Made by a program: the position numbers and the translations under genes
Shown: piece by piece, positions 43,150 through 53,673 of the stretch
How the letters are laid out: every line of letters starts with the position of its first letter
How positions within the stretch are numbered: the stretch's first letter is position 1
The notes under the pieces: model-generated
Told to the model about the DNA's origin: nothing
Databases searched by the model: none
Seen by the model: only the letters and a program-made list of their open reading frames with translations
Source: Natrinema gelatinilyticum
GTDB taxonomy: Archaea; Halobacteriota; Halobacteria; Halobacteriales; Natrialbaceae
Reading direction: 5' to 3'
Length of the DNA stretch: 64,000 nt
Assembly: GCF_024266705.1 (NCBI RefSeq)
Contig: NZ_CP100756.1
Location: 744,001 to 808,000 of the forward strand

Positions 43150-43860
43150 TCAGACGGTGATCAGCGCACCGACCGGTGCGTCGGTTCGCCCGCGCGCGCG
43201 ACCGATGCCATCCTCGCCGGCCGCGATGAGCGCGAAGACCCCCGCGACGTCGGCGTCGGCGGTGTGGGCGATGTCCAAAAGGAGCTCCTGGGTTTCGCCC
43301 GACCGAATGAGGTCGTCGACCACGAGGACCGATTCGCCCGGTTCGATCGCTGACGCGGGCAGATAGTACGTGAGTTCGATGCCAGACTGAAGACGCTGGC
43401 GCGCCTCGATGAACTCCTCGACGGCGGTTTCCTTGCGCTTTTTCGCGTAGGCACACCGGACGCCGTAGTAGCTCGCGAGTGCCGCAGCGAGTGTGATTCC
43501 GTCCGTCGCAGCGGTCAGAACCACGTCCGGGCGCTCGAAGTCGAACCCGTTGGCCACGACCGGTGCCACGAGATCGAGAAACGGTTGATCGAAGACGGTC
43601 GCGGAGTTGTCGACGTACCCCTCGTGATCGACGCGGATCCGCGCATCGAGTTCCCCAGCCAACGCCTCCCGGCCGACTTCGTCGACGATCTCCCGCGCGC
43701 GATCGGTGCCCGGAAGGACGTGACCGTTGACGTACCGGTTGAGATCGCCAGCCGGGAGGCCCGTGGTATCCGCGAGTTCGTCGTAGGTTCGGGTCTCCTT
43801 CAACATCCGAAGCACGTCGACGGCCCGCAGCTGGAAGGCTGCTTTCTCGGCTCTGTTCAT
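43150..43860 (-). CDS. gfcR: GfcR-type regulator: HTH plus phosphoribosyltransferase-like domain
   Basis: 236-residue transcription factor. Residues 1-65 form an HTH (VLRMLKETRTYDELADTTGLPAGDLNRYVNGHVLPG). The rest is an orotate phosphoribosyltransferase-like domain with the PRPP loop VLVVDDLIRSGETQELL, used for ligand sensing. This architecture matches GfcR of Haloferax, an activator of glucose/fructose catabolism genes formerly annotated as PyrE1. The start MNRAEKAAFQLR at 43860 is typical. A true OPRTase (pyrE) is encoded separately at 48.0 kb. Role inferred from the family. Confidence 0.87.
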   Translation of the reverse strand: MNRAEKAAFQLRAVDVLRMLKETRTYDELADTTGLPAGDLNRYVNGHVLPGTDRAREIVDEVGREALAGELDARIRVDHEGYVDNSATVFDQPFLDLVAPVVANGFDFERPDVVLTAATDGITLAAALASYYGVRCAYAKKRKETAVEEFIEARQRLQSGIELTYYLPASAIEPGESVLVVDDLIRSGETQELLLDIAHTADADVAGVFALIAAGEDGIGRARGRTDAPVGALITV

Positions 43861-44090
43861 ACAGCTATGCACGATTCCACAACTATGCCTATTTCGGTTG
43901 TCGGTCCGACGAATATCCCACAGATACGTGGTGACCCTGTCGATATCTAGCCGACCGACAACTGGAGGCAAAAGCCGAAAACGAGTGAATCATTCCGTGC
44001 GAGGTCTGATAGGAATTTTTAAATGTGGCTCGAGTAACTATTGCAATGGCGACATTTGTAGAGCGATTTGGAACGGCCGACTGATCAGTC

Positions 44091-44526
44091 ATGACTGACA
44101 ACAACCCCTACTGACGGCGTAGATTCCTCGGAACCGTTCTTACAGGTGCTTTCGTCGCGACCGCCGGTCGTCTAGCGCAGTTCCGTGCGGGACGGACACC
44201 CACAGGAAGAACGTCCGAATTACCCTCATCAGCACGCACTACGAGAACGAGACGACCACGTTCGAATTGACGGCCAAAGCACAGGACGGCGCCGTCATCT
44301 ACGAAGACGAGAGAGGTGTGAGAAAGGGTCACTCGTTCACCACAGACCGCTTCCGAACGAGATTCGCACCATCACGTATAGAACCGACACCGGCGCGGAG
44401 GGAACCGTCTCTATTCCACCGAAATCGGACTATCCACCGGACCCGAGCGTCCCGCGGGAAATCGAACTCTACTACGGAGACGAACGGGAGATGGCGTACA
44501 GAGAGGAAATGCCCCGTTGTGAGTGA
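44091..44526 (+). pseudogene. Broken Tat-exported lipoprotein-like gene
   Basis: The frame starts MTDNNPY, hits TGA at 44112-44114, and continues RRRFLGTVLTGAFVATAG, a twin-arginine signal peptide; the stop replaces an Arg codon (CGA). The coding frame then shifts: NVRITLISTHYENETTTFEL and AQDGAVIYEDERG are in a second frame (about 44210-44340). TYRTDTGAEGTVSIPP and IELYYGDEREMAYREE, up to the stop at 44526, are in a third. So one nonsense and two frameshift lesions. The mature domain looks like a short beta-sandwich typical of small haloarchaeal exported proteins. Confidence 0.65.
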
Positions 44527-44546
44527 CGTCCGAAAACTGAATCGGG

Positions 44547-46490
44547 CTAGTCCTGCAGGAAGTCCGGTTCCGTCCGCTGCTCGTCGCGTTCGCCCTCGAG
44601 ATGTGCGCTAAACTCGCCGATTTCGACGTCGTACTCCTGGTCCTCGAAACGATCCCGAACCGAGATGGTGCCGGCTTCTTCCTCGTTGTCGCCGACGATG
44701 ATCTGGTAGGGGACGCGGTCGTCGTGGGCCGCGCGGATTTTGCGCTCTAAGGTGCTATCGCGGTCGTCGACCTCGACGCGGAAGTCGTCGAAGTCGCTCG
44801 CGACCTTGTAGGCGTAGCCGAGGTTGTCGTCGGAGATCGGCAGGACGCGGATCTGTTCGGGTGCGAGCCACAGCGGGAATCGACCTTCGTAATGCTCGAT
44901 GAGCATCATGAAGAACCGCTCGTAGCTGCCGTATAGCGCCCGGTGGATCATGACCGGGCGATGTTCCTCGTTGTCCTCGCCCACGTAGTGTAGGTCGAAC
45001 CGTTCGGGCATGTTGAAGTCGAGCTGGACCGTCGGGCCGTCCCAGTCCCGCCCGATGGCGTCCTCGAACGCAAAGTCGATCTTGGGGCCGTAGAACGCGC
45101 CGTCACCGGCTTCGACCTCGTAGTCCAGTTCACGGGCCTCGAGGACGCTCTCGAGTTGTGATTCGGCCCGCTCCCAGATTTCGTCGCTTCCGACGCTCTT
45201 CTCGGGGCGCGTGGCCAGGGCCATCTCGTACTCGAGGTCGAACGTCTCGAGCACCTCGACGATCATGTCCATGATCTCTTCGACCTCGCGTTCGATCTGG
45301 TCGGGTTTGATGAAGAGGTGGCCGTCGTCGATGGTGAACGCCCAGACTCGGGAGAGCCCGGAGAGCTCGCCGCGTTGCTCCTTTCGATACACCTTCCCGT
45401 TCTCGGCGTATCGGATGGGGAGGTCGCGGTAACTCCAGGAGTGATCCTGAAAGATGGCGGCGTGGCCGGGACAGTTCATCGGCTTCAGGCCGAACTCGTC
45501 GTCGCCGACGTCGAAGATGAACATGTCGTCGGCGTAGTTCTCGTAGTGGCCCGAGCGGTGCCAGAGATCCGTCTTGAAGACGTGGGGCGTCTCGACGTAG
45601 TCGTACCCGGCGTCCTCGTTCAGGTTGGCGACGAAGTCCTCGAGTTCCTTCAGGATCGTCTTGCCCGGCGGATGATACAACGGGAGACCGGGACCAGTAA
45701 CGTCCTGAATGGAAAAGAGATCCATTTCGTTGCCGATCCGGCGGTGGTCGCGCTTCTCGGCCTCCCGCTTGCGCTGGAGGAACGCCTCCAGATCGCTCTC
45801 GTCTTCGAACGCCGTGCCGTAGATGCGCGTTTGCATCGGGTTCTCCTCGTCGCCGCGCCAGTAGGCGCCGGCAATCTCGAGCAGTTCGATCGCTCCGATT
45901 TCACCCGTCGAGCCGACGTGGGGGCCGGCACAGAGGTCCTCCCACTCGCCCTGACTGTAGAACGTGACCGTGTCGGCCTCCTCGGCGAACTCCTCGAGCA
46001 ACTCGAGTTTGTACGATTGGTCGGCCAGGCGCTGCTCCGCCTCGTCGATCGAGACCTCCTCGCGCTCGATCTCGTAGTCCTCGGCGATGATCTCCTCCAT
46101 CTCACGCTCGAGGTCGGCGAGGTCTTCCTCGTCGACGTCGAGGTTGTCGAAGTCGTAGTAGAACCCCTCGTCGGTTGGCGGGCCGATAGCGAGGTCGACG
46201 TCGTCGTAGTGGCGGCAGACGGCCTGTGCGAGACAGTGGGCCGCGGAGTGGCGCATGACCTCGAGGTACTCCTCCGAACCGTCGGTGACGATCTCGAGAG
46301 CGGCGCCGTCGTAGACGGGGTGTTCTTTGGCGACGAGGTCGCCGTCGAGTTTGCCAGCGACCGTGTCGCTGCCGAGACCGGGGCCAATCTCGTACGCGCA
46401 GTCTTCGACCGTCGCATCCGCATCGACTGCAAGTTCCGAGCCGTCCGGCAGTACGACCGCTATCTGCTCCTGTGAATCTTGTTCTGACAT
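44547..46490 (-). CDS. thrS: Threonyl-tRNA synthetase
   Basis: 647-residue class II synthetase. It has a bacterial-type layout: N-terminal TGS-like domain, an editing domain ([19 protein letters not shown], with HxxxH and the SxAHC-type site), then a catalytic core with the zinc ligand in [10 protein letters not shown], motif 2 [18 protein letters not shown], motif 3 [16 protein letters not shown], and an anticodon-binding domain ([12 protein letters not shown]). Many archaea use a different N-terminal editing domain, so the bacterial type is notable but known in halobacteria. The start is [11 protein letters not shown] at 46490; the 17 residues upstream are not conserved. Confidence 0.95.
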   Translation of the reverse strand: MSEQDSQEQIAVVLPDGSELAVDADATVEDCAYEIGPGLGSDTVAGKLDGDLVAKEHPVYDGAALEIVTDGSEEYLEVMRHSAAHCLAQAVCRHYDDVDLAIGPPTDEGFYYDFDNLDVDEEDLADLEREMEEIIAEDYEIEREEVSIDEAEQRLADQSYKLELLEEFAEEADTVTFYSQGEWEDLCAGPHVGSTGEIGAIELLEIAGAYWRGDEENPMQTRIYGTAFEDESDLEAFLQRKREAEKRDHRRIGNEMDLFSIQDVTGPGLPLYHPPGKTILKELEDFVANLNEDAGYDYVETPHVFKTDLWHRSGHYENYADDMFIFDVGDDEFGLKPMNCPGHAAIFQDHSWSYRDLPIRYAENGKVYRKEQRGELSGLSRVWAFTIDDGHLFIKPDQIEREVEEIMDMIVEVLETFDLEYEMALATRPEKSVGSDEIWERAESQLESVLEARELDYEVEAGDGAFYGPKIDFAFEDAIGRDWDGPTVQLDFNMPERFDLHYVGEDNEEHRPVMIHRALYGSYERFFMMLIEHYEGRFPLWLAPEQIRVLPISDDNLGYAYKVASDFDDFRVEVDDRDSTLERKIRAAHDDRVPYQIIVGDNEEEAGTISVRDRFEDQEYDVEIGEFSAHLEGERDEQRTEPDFLQD

Positions 46491-46844
46491 AGCTGTGGAT
46501 GTGGTGAACGTTCCGGTTGCGCGTCCGCGCGTCCCGCACACTGGTCGACGGGTGCCGACGCAATACGCGATAGGTGGGAATTAAAAACGGGCAAACGCCC
46601 CTGTAAAGCAGACACCTACCATCTGTGGCTACGGGTAGTCTCGAGCGGGATAAAAGCGTTGTGATGAGCCGCGATCCGGTAACGGTGTCGTCGCTCGAGA
46701 ACGACGGCGAGTGAAACGCGAACCCAATCCGAGCACGACGACCGATCGGCACTGCTCCGTCGACGCCGAATTCGTCGAACGGGCCAGAAATGAGACTGTC
46801 ACTAATAGAACAGCTAATAAGTTCCGAGACGAGAGGTGCTGGTA
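46491..46844. other. 354-bp divergent spacer
   Basis: No gene or RNA recognised. Promoters of thrS (left) and the cation exchanger (right) must lie here. A GAGGTG Shine-Dalgarno-like hexamer at 46833-46838 precedes the exchanger ATG at 46845. Confidence 0.4.
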
Positions 46845-47882
46845 ATGATCCTCGGTGGGTTCCTCCCGGATAGACCCGTCGTCTACGCGGTCGTCGTCGT
46901 CATCGCGACCGGCTTCATCTGGTTCGGAAGCGGCTGGCTCGAAGAATCGGCCGAACAGCTCTCGGCGTACTACGGGTTACCGGCGGTCGTTCAGGGGTCG
47001 ATCGTCGTCGCCGTCGGCTCGAGTGTTCCGGAATTAGCGAGCGTCGTGTTCACGGCGATCGGTGGAACGTTCGATATGGGTATCGGCGCGATCGTCGGCT
47101 CGGCGATATTCAACATCCTCGTGATTCCCGCGCTGTCCGGAATCGTGTCGGACGGCGACCTGGACACGAATCGGACAATCGTCTACAAGGAAGCGCAGTT
47201 CTACATGATCTCCGTCTCCGCGCTGGTCGTCACTCTCGCACTCGCGGTCATTTACGTTCCCGTTCCTAACGGCCCCGACCTCTCGGGCCAGCTTACGCGG
47301 CCCCTGGCGGTACTGCCGCTTCTGCTGTATGGATTGTATCTCTTCATCCAGTGGCAGGACGTCAGCGATCACGACGTCGAGGGTGTCACGGATGGGATCG
47401 ACAGCGGACGTGAGTGGGGAAAACTTGCCGTCGGTCTCGTCGTTATCCTCGTTGCAGTCCATCAACTGGTCGGGAGCGTCGAATCGCTCAGTTATACGTT
47501 TGGCATCCCGGAGTTCCTCGCCGGCGTAACCATCGTCGCAGCAGCGACGAGTCTTCCGGACATGCTCGTTAGCGTGCGGTCGGCCCAGACCGGCAAGGGG
47601 ATTACGAGCATCGGAAACGTCCTCGGATCGAATACGTTCGACCTCTTGGTGGCGATTCCAATCGGCGTGCTCATCGTCGGGAGCGCTACTGTGGACTTCG
47701 CTACGGCCGTCCCGATGCTCGGCGTGTTGACACTCGCGACCGTCCTCCTGTTCTCGTTTCTTCGTACCGATCTTTCGATAACCGACTTCGAGTCCTACGT
47801 GCTGCTCCTGGCTTACGGACTGTTCGTCGCGTGGATGGTCGCCGAATCGGTGGGTCTAACAGATCTGATCACAGGAGCCTGA
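46845..47882 (+). CDS. Sodium/calcium exchanger family antiporter (CaCA)
   Basis: 345-residue membrane antiporter with about ten helices. Both alpha repeats are intact: alpha-1 SSVPELASVVFTAIGGTF with GAIVGSAIFNILVIP, alpha-2 AAATSLPDMLVSVRSAQ with GNVLGSNTFDLLVAIP. They form the cation site. A hydrophilic loop separates the halves (around DVSDHDVEGVTDG). The ATG at 46845 is chosen over the GTG at 46836 because GAGGTG lies at the right distance. It exchanges Ca2+ (or Na+/K+) for Na+ or H+; the exact ion cannot be read. Confidence 0.9.
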   Translation: MILGGFLPDRPVVYAVVVVIATGFIWFGSGWLEESAEQLSAYYGLPAVVQGSIVVAVGSSVPELASVVFTAIGGTFDMGIGAIVGSAIFNILVIPALSGIVSDGDLDTNRTIVYKEAQFYMISVSALVVTLALAVIYVPVPNGPDLSGQLTRPLAVLPLLLYGLYLFIQWQDVSDHDVEGVTDGIDSGREWGKLAVGLVVILVAVHQLVGSVESLSYTFGIPEFLAGVTIVAAATSLPDMLVSVRSAQTGKGITSIGNVLGSNTFDLLVAIPIGVLIVGSATVDFATAVPMLGVLTLATVLLFSFLRTDLSITDFESYVLLLAYGLFVAWMVAESVGLTDLITGA

Positions 47883-48017
47883 TTTCCGATCAAGACGGCC
47901 CGTGGTTCCGCCGAAACCGCCTATCGATATCCGACAGCCAGCGTGTGAAGTACCACGGAGGCAAGCCCCGAGGCACTCTCGCTGTAATACTGTAGACCCA
48001 AGAGAGACGGGAACTGG

Positions 48018-48542
48018 CTACCGATTCTCGAGTAATTCGCCCGCGGTCACCAGGGACGCCATCTCGAGGCCCGCGTCTTCGACGTTCTCCCGGCCGCCCT
48101 CCTCGCGGTCGACGACGACGAGGGCACGCTCGACGGTCGCGCCGGCGTCCCTGAGCGCCTCGACGGCTTCGACGAGGCTCGTTCCCGTCGTGACGATGTC
48201 CTCGACGACGACGACCTCCTCGCCCTCGGCGAGGCGGCCCTCGATCAGGTTGCCGGTGCCGTACTCCTTGCGTTGCTTGCGCGCGATGACGTACGGAACG
48301 CCAGCAGCGACGCTGGTCGCGGCTGCGAGCGGGACGCCGCCGAGTGCGATGCCGCCGAGTTTGTCGTCTGCATCGAGTCGGTCGGCGAAGGCCTCGGCGA
48401 TCAGCTCGAGGCAGTCGGGGTCAGTCTCGAAGAGGTATTTGTCGACGTAGTACTCGCTGGTACCGCCGTGTGAGAGTTCGAATTCGCCGAACTGAACGGC
48501 GTCGGCCGCCCGAAGGGCGTCGATGAGGTCCCGGTTCGTCAT
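48018..48542 (-). CDS. pyrE: Orotate phosphoribosyltransferase
   Basis: 174-residue enzyme making OMP from orotate and PRPP in pyrimidine synthesis (pyrE2 of haloarchaea, the widely used auxotrophic marker gene). Motifs: [39 protein letters not shown], and the PRPP loop [17 protein letters not shown]. The start at 48542 ([14 protein letters not shown]) follows a normal spacing. Stand-alone gene. Confidence 0.94.
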   Translation of the reverse strand: MTNRDLIDALRAADAVQFGEFELSHGGTSEYYVDKYLFETDPDCLELIAEAFADRLDADDKLGGIALGGVPLAAATSVAAGVPYVIARKQRKEYGTGNLIEGRLAEGEEVVVVEDIVTTGTSLVEAVEALRDAGATVERALVVVDREEGGRENVEDAGLEMASLVTAGELLENR

Positions 48543-48702
48543 GCTCGAGAGAGCGCGCCCGACCGAAATAAGCGGTGTGGAACAGGACGCGCCGACGGGT
48601 GGACGTGAGCCGATGATAAACGTGGGAAGCCACGCATCCGCGCTACTCTGGAAGGGCTCTGCTGGAAGTATCTTTTTTGTTCCGACCGACAGATATGGTG
48701 TG

Positions 48703-49661
48703 ATGACACTATACAGTGCGGCCGAGCCACACCCCGACGTGCAAGCGTTTCTCGAGCTATACGACTCCCTCGACGTGCCGTCGTTCGACGAGGTGTCGCC
48801 CGAAGAGGCCCGTCGGATGTTCGACGAGATGCGTGTCGGGGGGAGCCGGGCATCGAACTCGAGACCGTCGAAGATCAGACCATCGACGGCCCGCACGGCG
48901 ACCTGCCGATCCGGATCTACGATCCGGGCACCGACGATACTCATCGGCCGCTGATCCTCTACATCCACGGCGGCGGCTGGGTCATCGGCAACGTCGATAC
49001 CCACGACGGAACCTGCCGAAAGCTGGCGGCCGACTCGGGCTATCCCGTCGTCAGCGTCGACTACGGGCTCGCACCCGAGCACCCCTTCCCCGAGGGGCTC
49101 GAGGACTGTTATGCCGCCCTCGAGTGGGCGGCCGAGGCCGCACCGGAACTGGACGCGGATCCGGATCGAATCGTCGTCGCGGGGGACAGTGCCGGCGGCA
49201 ATCTCTCGGCCGGACTGTCGCTGCTCGTCCGCGACCGTGGCGGCCCCGACATCGCCTATCAGCTGCTGATCTATCCCAGCACTGGCAAGGCGACCGAGAC
49301 CGAGGCCTACGAGGAGAACGGCGAGGGGTACTTCCTCACGAAAGACGAAATGGAGTGGTTCCGCGGTCACCGATACGACTCCGAGTTCGATCAGGGAAAC
49401 GTCTACGCGATGCCCCAGCTCGCCCACGACCTCTCGGATCTCCCGCCGGCGACGATCATCACGGCCGGGTTCGACCCGCTGCGCGACGACGGGGCGAACC
49501 TCGCCGAGCGACTCGAGGCCGACGGAGTCCCGGTCGAGCACCACCACTACGACGACGTCATCCACGGCTTCTTCAACATGATTTCCGAGCCCGTGAATCT
49601 CGACCGGGCGCACGAGGCCTACGACGACGCTGTCGCGGATCTGCATGCTGCGCTCGACTAA
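48703..49661 (+). pseudogene. Acetyl-esterase/lipase family gene with a homopolymer frameshift
   Basis: Hormone-sensitive-lipase-type alpha/beta hydrolase of about 320 residues. N-terminal part in one frame ([16 protein letters not shown], then [16 protein letters not shown]). After the run of six G at 48838-48843 the frame must change by one base to continue as [15 protein letters not shown]. The catalytic part then reads clean: oxyanion [25 protein letters not shown], nucleophile GDSAGGN, Asp in GFDPLRDDG, His in VIHGFFNM. Restoring a seventh G would repair it. Probable pseudogene or sequencing error. Confidence 0.75.
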
Positions 49662-49752
49662 GCCCGGATCGACCGACTGTACTGAGACTGTCCTGGCTCG
49701 CCGTCCAGCGGTGACCTCGGCGACGGAAATCGGTATCCCGCTTTCGAGGTGA

Positions 49753-50298
49753 TTACCACGGCTCGTTCTTCAGCCCCAGTTTGTACGCGATCATATTCGT
49801 CGTGACGTGAAGGATCGGGGTGATGACGACCACGACGAAAAGCACCTCGAGCGTGAACCAGGTGCGGAACCACTCGAACGCGAGAAGCGCGGTCAACAGG
49901 AGTGAGACGACGACGAAGTCCAGTTGATCGACGCCGGGGAACATCGCGCCGCGCTGGCGGCCGGTGCGGCGCTTGAGGAAGGAAGCGAGGATGTCGCCGA
50001 GCATCGCCCCGCCAGCGAGGCCGACCGCCGCAAGCGGCGTGAACTCGGGGACGGCAAAGCCGAGTGCATCGCCGACGCCGGGCGCGAGGACGGTCAGGAT
50101 CGCTGCGAGCGCTACGCCCGCAAGGATTCCTACCGCCGTTCCGCGCCAGGTCTTTCCGTCGCCCAGTACCCGCCTGTCGCCCCACGTCCGGCCGCCGTCG
50201 ATTGGTCGGCCGCCACCTGCCAGCACCGCCGCGTTGTTGGGGACGTAGGCGGGCAACATCGCCCAGAACGCGATTACGACTATCTCGAGTACTGCCAT
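49753..50298 (-). CDS. carS: CDP-archaeol synthase
   Basis: 181-residue membrane cytidylyltransferase (EC 2.7.7.67) that activates unsaturated archaetidic acid (digeranylgeranylglycerol phosphate) with CTP for phospholipid head-group addition. The family motifs are [52 protein letters not shown] and [11 protein letters not shown]. Five membrane helices. Length and start [16 protein letters not shown] fit the family exactly. Stand-alone gene. Confidence 0.94.
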   Translation of the reverse strand: MAVLEIVVIAFWAMLPAYVPNNAAVLAGGGRPIDGGRTWGDRRVLGDGKTWRGTAVGILAGVALAAILTVLAPGVGDALGFAVPEFTPLAAVGLAGGAMLGDILASFLKRRTGRQRGAMFPGVDQLDFVVVSLLLTALLAFEWFRTWFTLEVLFVVVVITPILHVTTNMIAYKLGLKNEPW

Positions 50299-50995
50299 AT
50301 TCGCCCGGACGAACCGGTGTGTCTTAACCGCCGGTGGTTTGTCCCAGCCCGACGAACCGTTTCATAAACGCTGGAGCGAACGCGTTTTTGTCCCCTTGAC
50401 ATCCTCCTCCGCGTTCAGGCGGAGGAATCCTGAGCGGTGGAGATTTCAGGTGTACAGTTCCACCGACCCCCGATACGGTGCGAATCCGTGCGGGAGTCAC
50501 GGACTGTGGCGGGTGGGACTGCTGGGAGTGCCAAGCCCCCGGTACTCCTATCCTCAACCGTGTTCGACCCTCGTGGTTGTTTGTGCCCGGCGAAGGTCGG
50601 GTGGGCTTCGACAGACTCGGAGTTACGTTCCGTGGTGCTTCCAGCAGTCGACTCCGCGTCACCCCTGTGAGGGATGGGCGGTCATCGACTGGTTCCAATT
50701 ATTGTCTGATTGCTTGGGGCGGCCGGGCCGCCATCGTCGGACTGGCGGGAATCACTCTATTCCCTGCCTGATTCCTGCGCCATCATAGAATTACTTCCTA
50801 CTTCAAAGTATTGAAAAGAAATCTTGGACTGGTCATCGAAGTGTGGATTTCGTCCGAGTTGTCGTATCGAATTCATCCCGCGCCGAAACGCGCGGGTATT
50901 CTCCTCGCATCTCTATAATACACACAATCTGTTTCCACCATACACGAAAAGCTTTTGCCGTTCGTGGTGGACGCTTCGTTAGAGGCCCTGGTACC
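50299..50995. other. 697-bp region with an IS200/IS605-like relic and the M24 promoter
   Basis: The left half (about 50395-50700) looks like a decayed IS200/IS605 element end. The right half is A+T-rich (tcataga...tattgaaaagaaatc at 50785-50822) and contains the promoter for the M24 gene; a TATA-like tctataatac lies at 50913-50922, about 80 bp before the ATG. No intact gene. Confidence 0.45.
50394..50440 (-). mobile_element. IS200/IS605-type right-end hairpin relic
   Basis: tcctccgc (50405-50412) and gcggagga (50419-50426) form an 8-bp hairpin with a 6-nt loop, preceded by ccttgacatc and followed by atcctgagcggtgg. This layout is characteristic of the right end of haloarchaeal IS200/IS605 (TnpB-carrying) elements, where it overlaps the guide-RNA region. 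The adjoining minus-strand frame (to about 50698) keeps only a vestige of the TnpB tail. A similar relic lies at 34.02 kb. Confidence 0.45.
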
Positions 50996-52174
50996 ATGCC
51001 ACAAGACGTTTTCGACGACGGCGAGTACGACCGACGAGTCGACAGGACGAGAGAGCGATTGCGCGAGGAGGACATGGACGCCATCGTCGTCGCCGATCCG
51101 GCGAATATGAACTACCTGACCGGATACGACGGCTGGTCGTTTTACGTCCATCAGGCCGTCGTCGTTACTCCCGACCGCGACGAGCCCGTCTGGATCGGGC
51201 GCGAAATGGACGCCAACGGCGCACGAGCGACGACTCACCTCACAGAGGAGAGCATCCGCGCGTACAGCGACGACCACGTCCACTCTCCCCACGACCTCCA
51301 CCCGATGGACTACGTCGCGGGCGTACTCGACGAACTGGACGTCGCCGACGGTCGGATCGGCCTCGAGATGGACGCCTCCTACTTCACCGCGAAGTCGTAC
51401 ACGCGTCTGCAGGAGAACCTTCCGGAGGCCGAATTCGAGGACGCGACGTTACTGGTCGGCTGGGTTCGGATCAAGAAGTCCGAGCGGGAACTCGACTACA
51501 TGCGCGAAGCCGCCCGAATCTCGGAGAACGCCATGCGCGCCGGGCTAGACGCGATCGAGGCCGGGGTGCCAGAGTACGAGGCCGCCGCGGCGATCTACGA
51601 CGCGCTGATCACCGGCACCGACGAGTACGGCGGGGATTACCCCTCTATCGTCCCGCTCATGCCCTCCGGCGACCACACGGGGACGCCGCACCTGACGTGG
51701 ACTGACCGGCCGTTCGAGGACGGCGACCCGGTCATCATTGAACTCTCCGGCTGTCGCCACCGGTACCACTCCCCGCTCGCTCGAACGACGTTCGTCGGCG
51801 ATCCGCCCGCGGAACTCGAGCGGACCGCCGATATCGTCGTCGAAGGGCTGGAGGCCGCGCTTGACGCCGCCGAACCGGGCGTCACGTGCGAATCCGTCGA
51901 GACGGCCTGGCGTGAGACGATCGCACAGTACGGGCTCGAGAAAGAGGACCGAATCGGGTATTCGATGGGGCTCGGGTATCCACCGGACTGGGGCGAACAC
52001 ACCGCAAGCATCCGCCCCGGCGACGAAACGGTGCTCGAGAAGGACATGACGTTCCACATGATTCCAGGCATCTGGACGGACGAGATTGGCATGGAGATCA
52101 GCGAGACGTTCCACGTCACCCGCGACGGAGCAGAGACGCTGGCCGATTTCCCCCGCCGGCTGTTCACCGCGTGA
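50996..52174 (+). CDS. M24-family hydrolase resembling ectoine hydrolase DoeA/EutD
   Basis: 392-residue creatinase/prolidase-fold protein: N-terminal creatinase domain ([19 protein letters not shown]) and a C-terminal pita-bread domain. The usual metal-ligand motif is changed: [20 protein letters not shown] has Glu and Pro/Ser where M24 peptidases have two Asp. The segment [19 protein letters not shown] and the late Glu in [10 protein letters not shown] resemble ectoine hydrolase as I recall it, a metal-independent member that opens the ectoine ring. Creatinase or a dipeptidase are alternatives. Clustered with an aminotransferase, an amidohydrolase and a BCCT transporter. The ATG at 50996 follows a variable upstream frame. 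Confidence 0.72.
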   Translation: MPQDVFDDGEYDRRVDRTRERLREEDMDAIVVADPANMNYLTGYDGWSFYVHQAVVVTPDRDEPVWIGREMDANGARATTHLTEESIRAYSDDHVHSPHDLHPMDYVAGVLDELDVADGRIGLEMDASYFTAKSYTRLQENLPEAEFEDATLLVGWVRIKKSERELDYMREAARISENAMRAGLDAIEAGVPEYEAAAAIYDALITGTDEYGGDYPSIVPLMPSGDHTGTPHLTWTDRPFEDGDPVIIELSGCRHRYHSPLARTTFVGDPPAELERTADIVVEGLEAALDAAEPGVTCESVETAWRETIAQYGLEKEDRIGYSMGLGYPPDWGEHTASIRPGDETVLEKDMTFHMIPGIWTDEIGMEISETFHVTRDGAETLADFPRRLFTA

Positions 52175-52292
52175 CCGGGCGCGACTCGGACCCGGTATCG
52201 ACCGACCCTCCACGATTCCGACCACCCCGACCCGCCGACCGTATCCGAATCAGCGCGACCCCAATGACGATAATCGTACCCACCCAAGTCCA

Positions 52293-53576
52293 ATGACGAT
52301 GACACCAGCGACGGAGACCGAAACGGAAGAGGAACTCGACTCGGCGTTGATCACGGCCCGACGACAACTCGAGCGTGCGGCGACTCACGTCGACGTCGAT
52401 CCCGGCGTCGTCGAGCGCCTGAAGCATCCGACCCGAGTCCAGCAGGTATCGGTGCCGCTCGAGCGCGATGACGGGGACGTGGAGGTGTTCACCGGCTACC
52501 GGGCCCAGCACGACGACGTTCGCGGCCCGTACAAGGGTGGGCTTCGATACCACCCCGACGTCACCAGCGACGAGTGTATCGGCCTCTCGATGTGGATGAC
52601 CTGGAAGTGTGCGGTGATGGACCTGCCCTTCGGCGGCGGGAAAGGCGGCGTCACCGTCGATCCGAAGGACCTGTCCGCCGACGAGACCGAACGGCTCACC
52701 CGTCGGTTCGCCGAGGAACTGCGCAACGTCGTCGGCCCGACGAAGGACGTCCCCGCGCCAGATATGGGAACCGATGCCCAGACGATGGCCTGGTTCATGG
52801 ACGCCTACTCGATGCAGCAAGGCGAGACGATACCCGGCGTCGTCACCGGAAAGCCGCCAGTTATCGGCGGCTCCTACGGCCGCGAGGAAGCACCCGGTCG
52901 CTCGACGGCGATCGTCGTGCGCGAGGCCGTCGACTACTACGAGGGGGACCTGTCCGGTACCACGGTCGCCGTACAGGGATTCGGGAGCGTCGGCGCGAAC
53001 GCCGCCCGCCTACTCGAGGACTGGGGCGCGACAGTCGTCTCCGTCAGCGACGTCAACGGCGCAATTTACGACCCCGACGGCCTCGAAACGCACGCGATTC
53101 CGACCCACAACGAGGAACCCGAAGCGGTCCTCGAGCAGGACGCGCCGGAAACGCTGACCAACGAAGCGATCCTCGAACTCGACGTCGACGTCCTCGTTCC
53201 GGCGGCCGTCGGCAACGTCATCACCGCGGATAACGCCGACGCCATCGACGCGGATATCGTCGTCGAGGGTGCGAACGGCCCGACGACGTTCGCCGCCGAC
53301 GCCATCCTCGAGGAACGGAACGTGCCGGTGATTCCCGACATTCTCGCGAACGCGGGCGGCGTTACTGTCTCCTACTTCGAGTGGCTGCAGGACATCAATC
53401 GCCGGCAATGGAAGCTCAAGCGCGTCAACGAGGAACTCGAGACCCACATGCTCAAGGCGTGGGATCACATCCGTGCGGTGGTCGACGAAGAGGGACTGAC
53501 CTGGCGAGACGCAGCCTACGTGGTGGCGCTGTCCCGGATCGCAGAGGCGAAGGAGTCGCGCGGACTCTGGCCGTGA
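52293..53576 (+). CDS. gdh: Glutamate dehydrogenase
   Basis: 427-residue Glu/Leu/Phe/Val dehydrogenase interconverting glutamate and 2-oxoglutarate plus ammonia. Substrate-binding lysines sit in [13 protein letters not shown] and [12 protein letters not shown]; catalytic Asp in [14 protein letters not shown]; Rossmann motif [13 protein letters not shown]. Length typical of haloarchaeal GDH paralogues. It follows the M24 gene by 118 bp on the same strand and could recycle amino nitrogen released by the transaminase. Cofactor preference unclear; VSDVNGAI after beta-2 suggests NAD. Confidence 0.93.
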   Translation: MTMTPATETETEEELDSALITARRQLERAATHVDVDPGVVERLKHPTRVQQVSVPLERDDGDVEVFTGYRAQHDDVRGPYKGGLRYHPDVTSDECIGLSMWMTWKCAVMDLPFGGGKGGVTVDPKDLSADETERLTRRFAEELRNVVGPTKDVPAPDMGTDAQTMAWFMDAYSMQQGETIPGVVTGKPPVIGGSYGREEAPGRSTAIVVREAVDYYEGDLSGTTVAVQGFGSVGANAARLLEDWGATVVSVSDVNGAIYDPDGLETHAIPTHNEEPEAVLEQDAPETLTNEAILELDVDVLVPAAVGNVITADNADAIDADIVVEGANGPTTFAADAILEERNVPVIPDILANAGGVTVSYFEWLQDINRRQWKLKRVNEELETHMLKAWDHIRAVVDEEGLTWRDAAYVVALSRIAEAKESRGLWP

Positions 53577-53673
53577 CGTTCTCCCGGATAGCGCACCGTC
53601 GGACCCGGTAATTGGCGTCACGGACCACGCGCCGTGGATACCAGTGATCGGTGCGAGGAGAACAGAAGACCTC

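Noticed and set aside
43150..43860. Second orotate phosphoribosyltransferase
   Set aside because: The N-terminal HTH and the separate pyrE at 48 kb make the GfcR regulator the better call.
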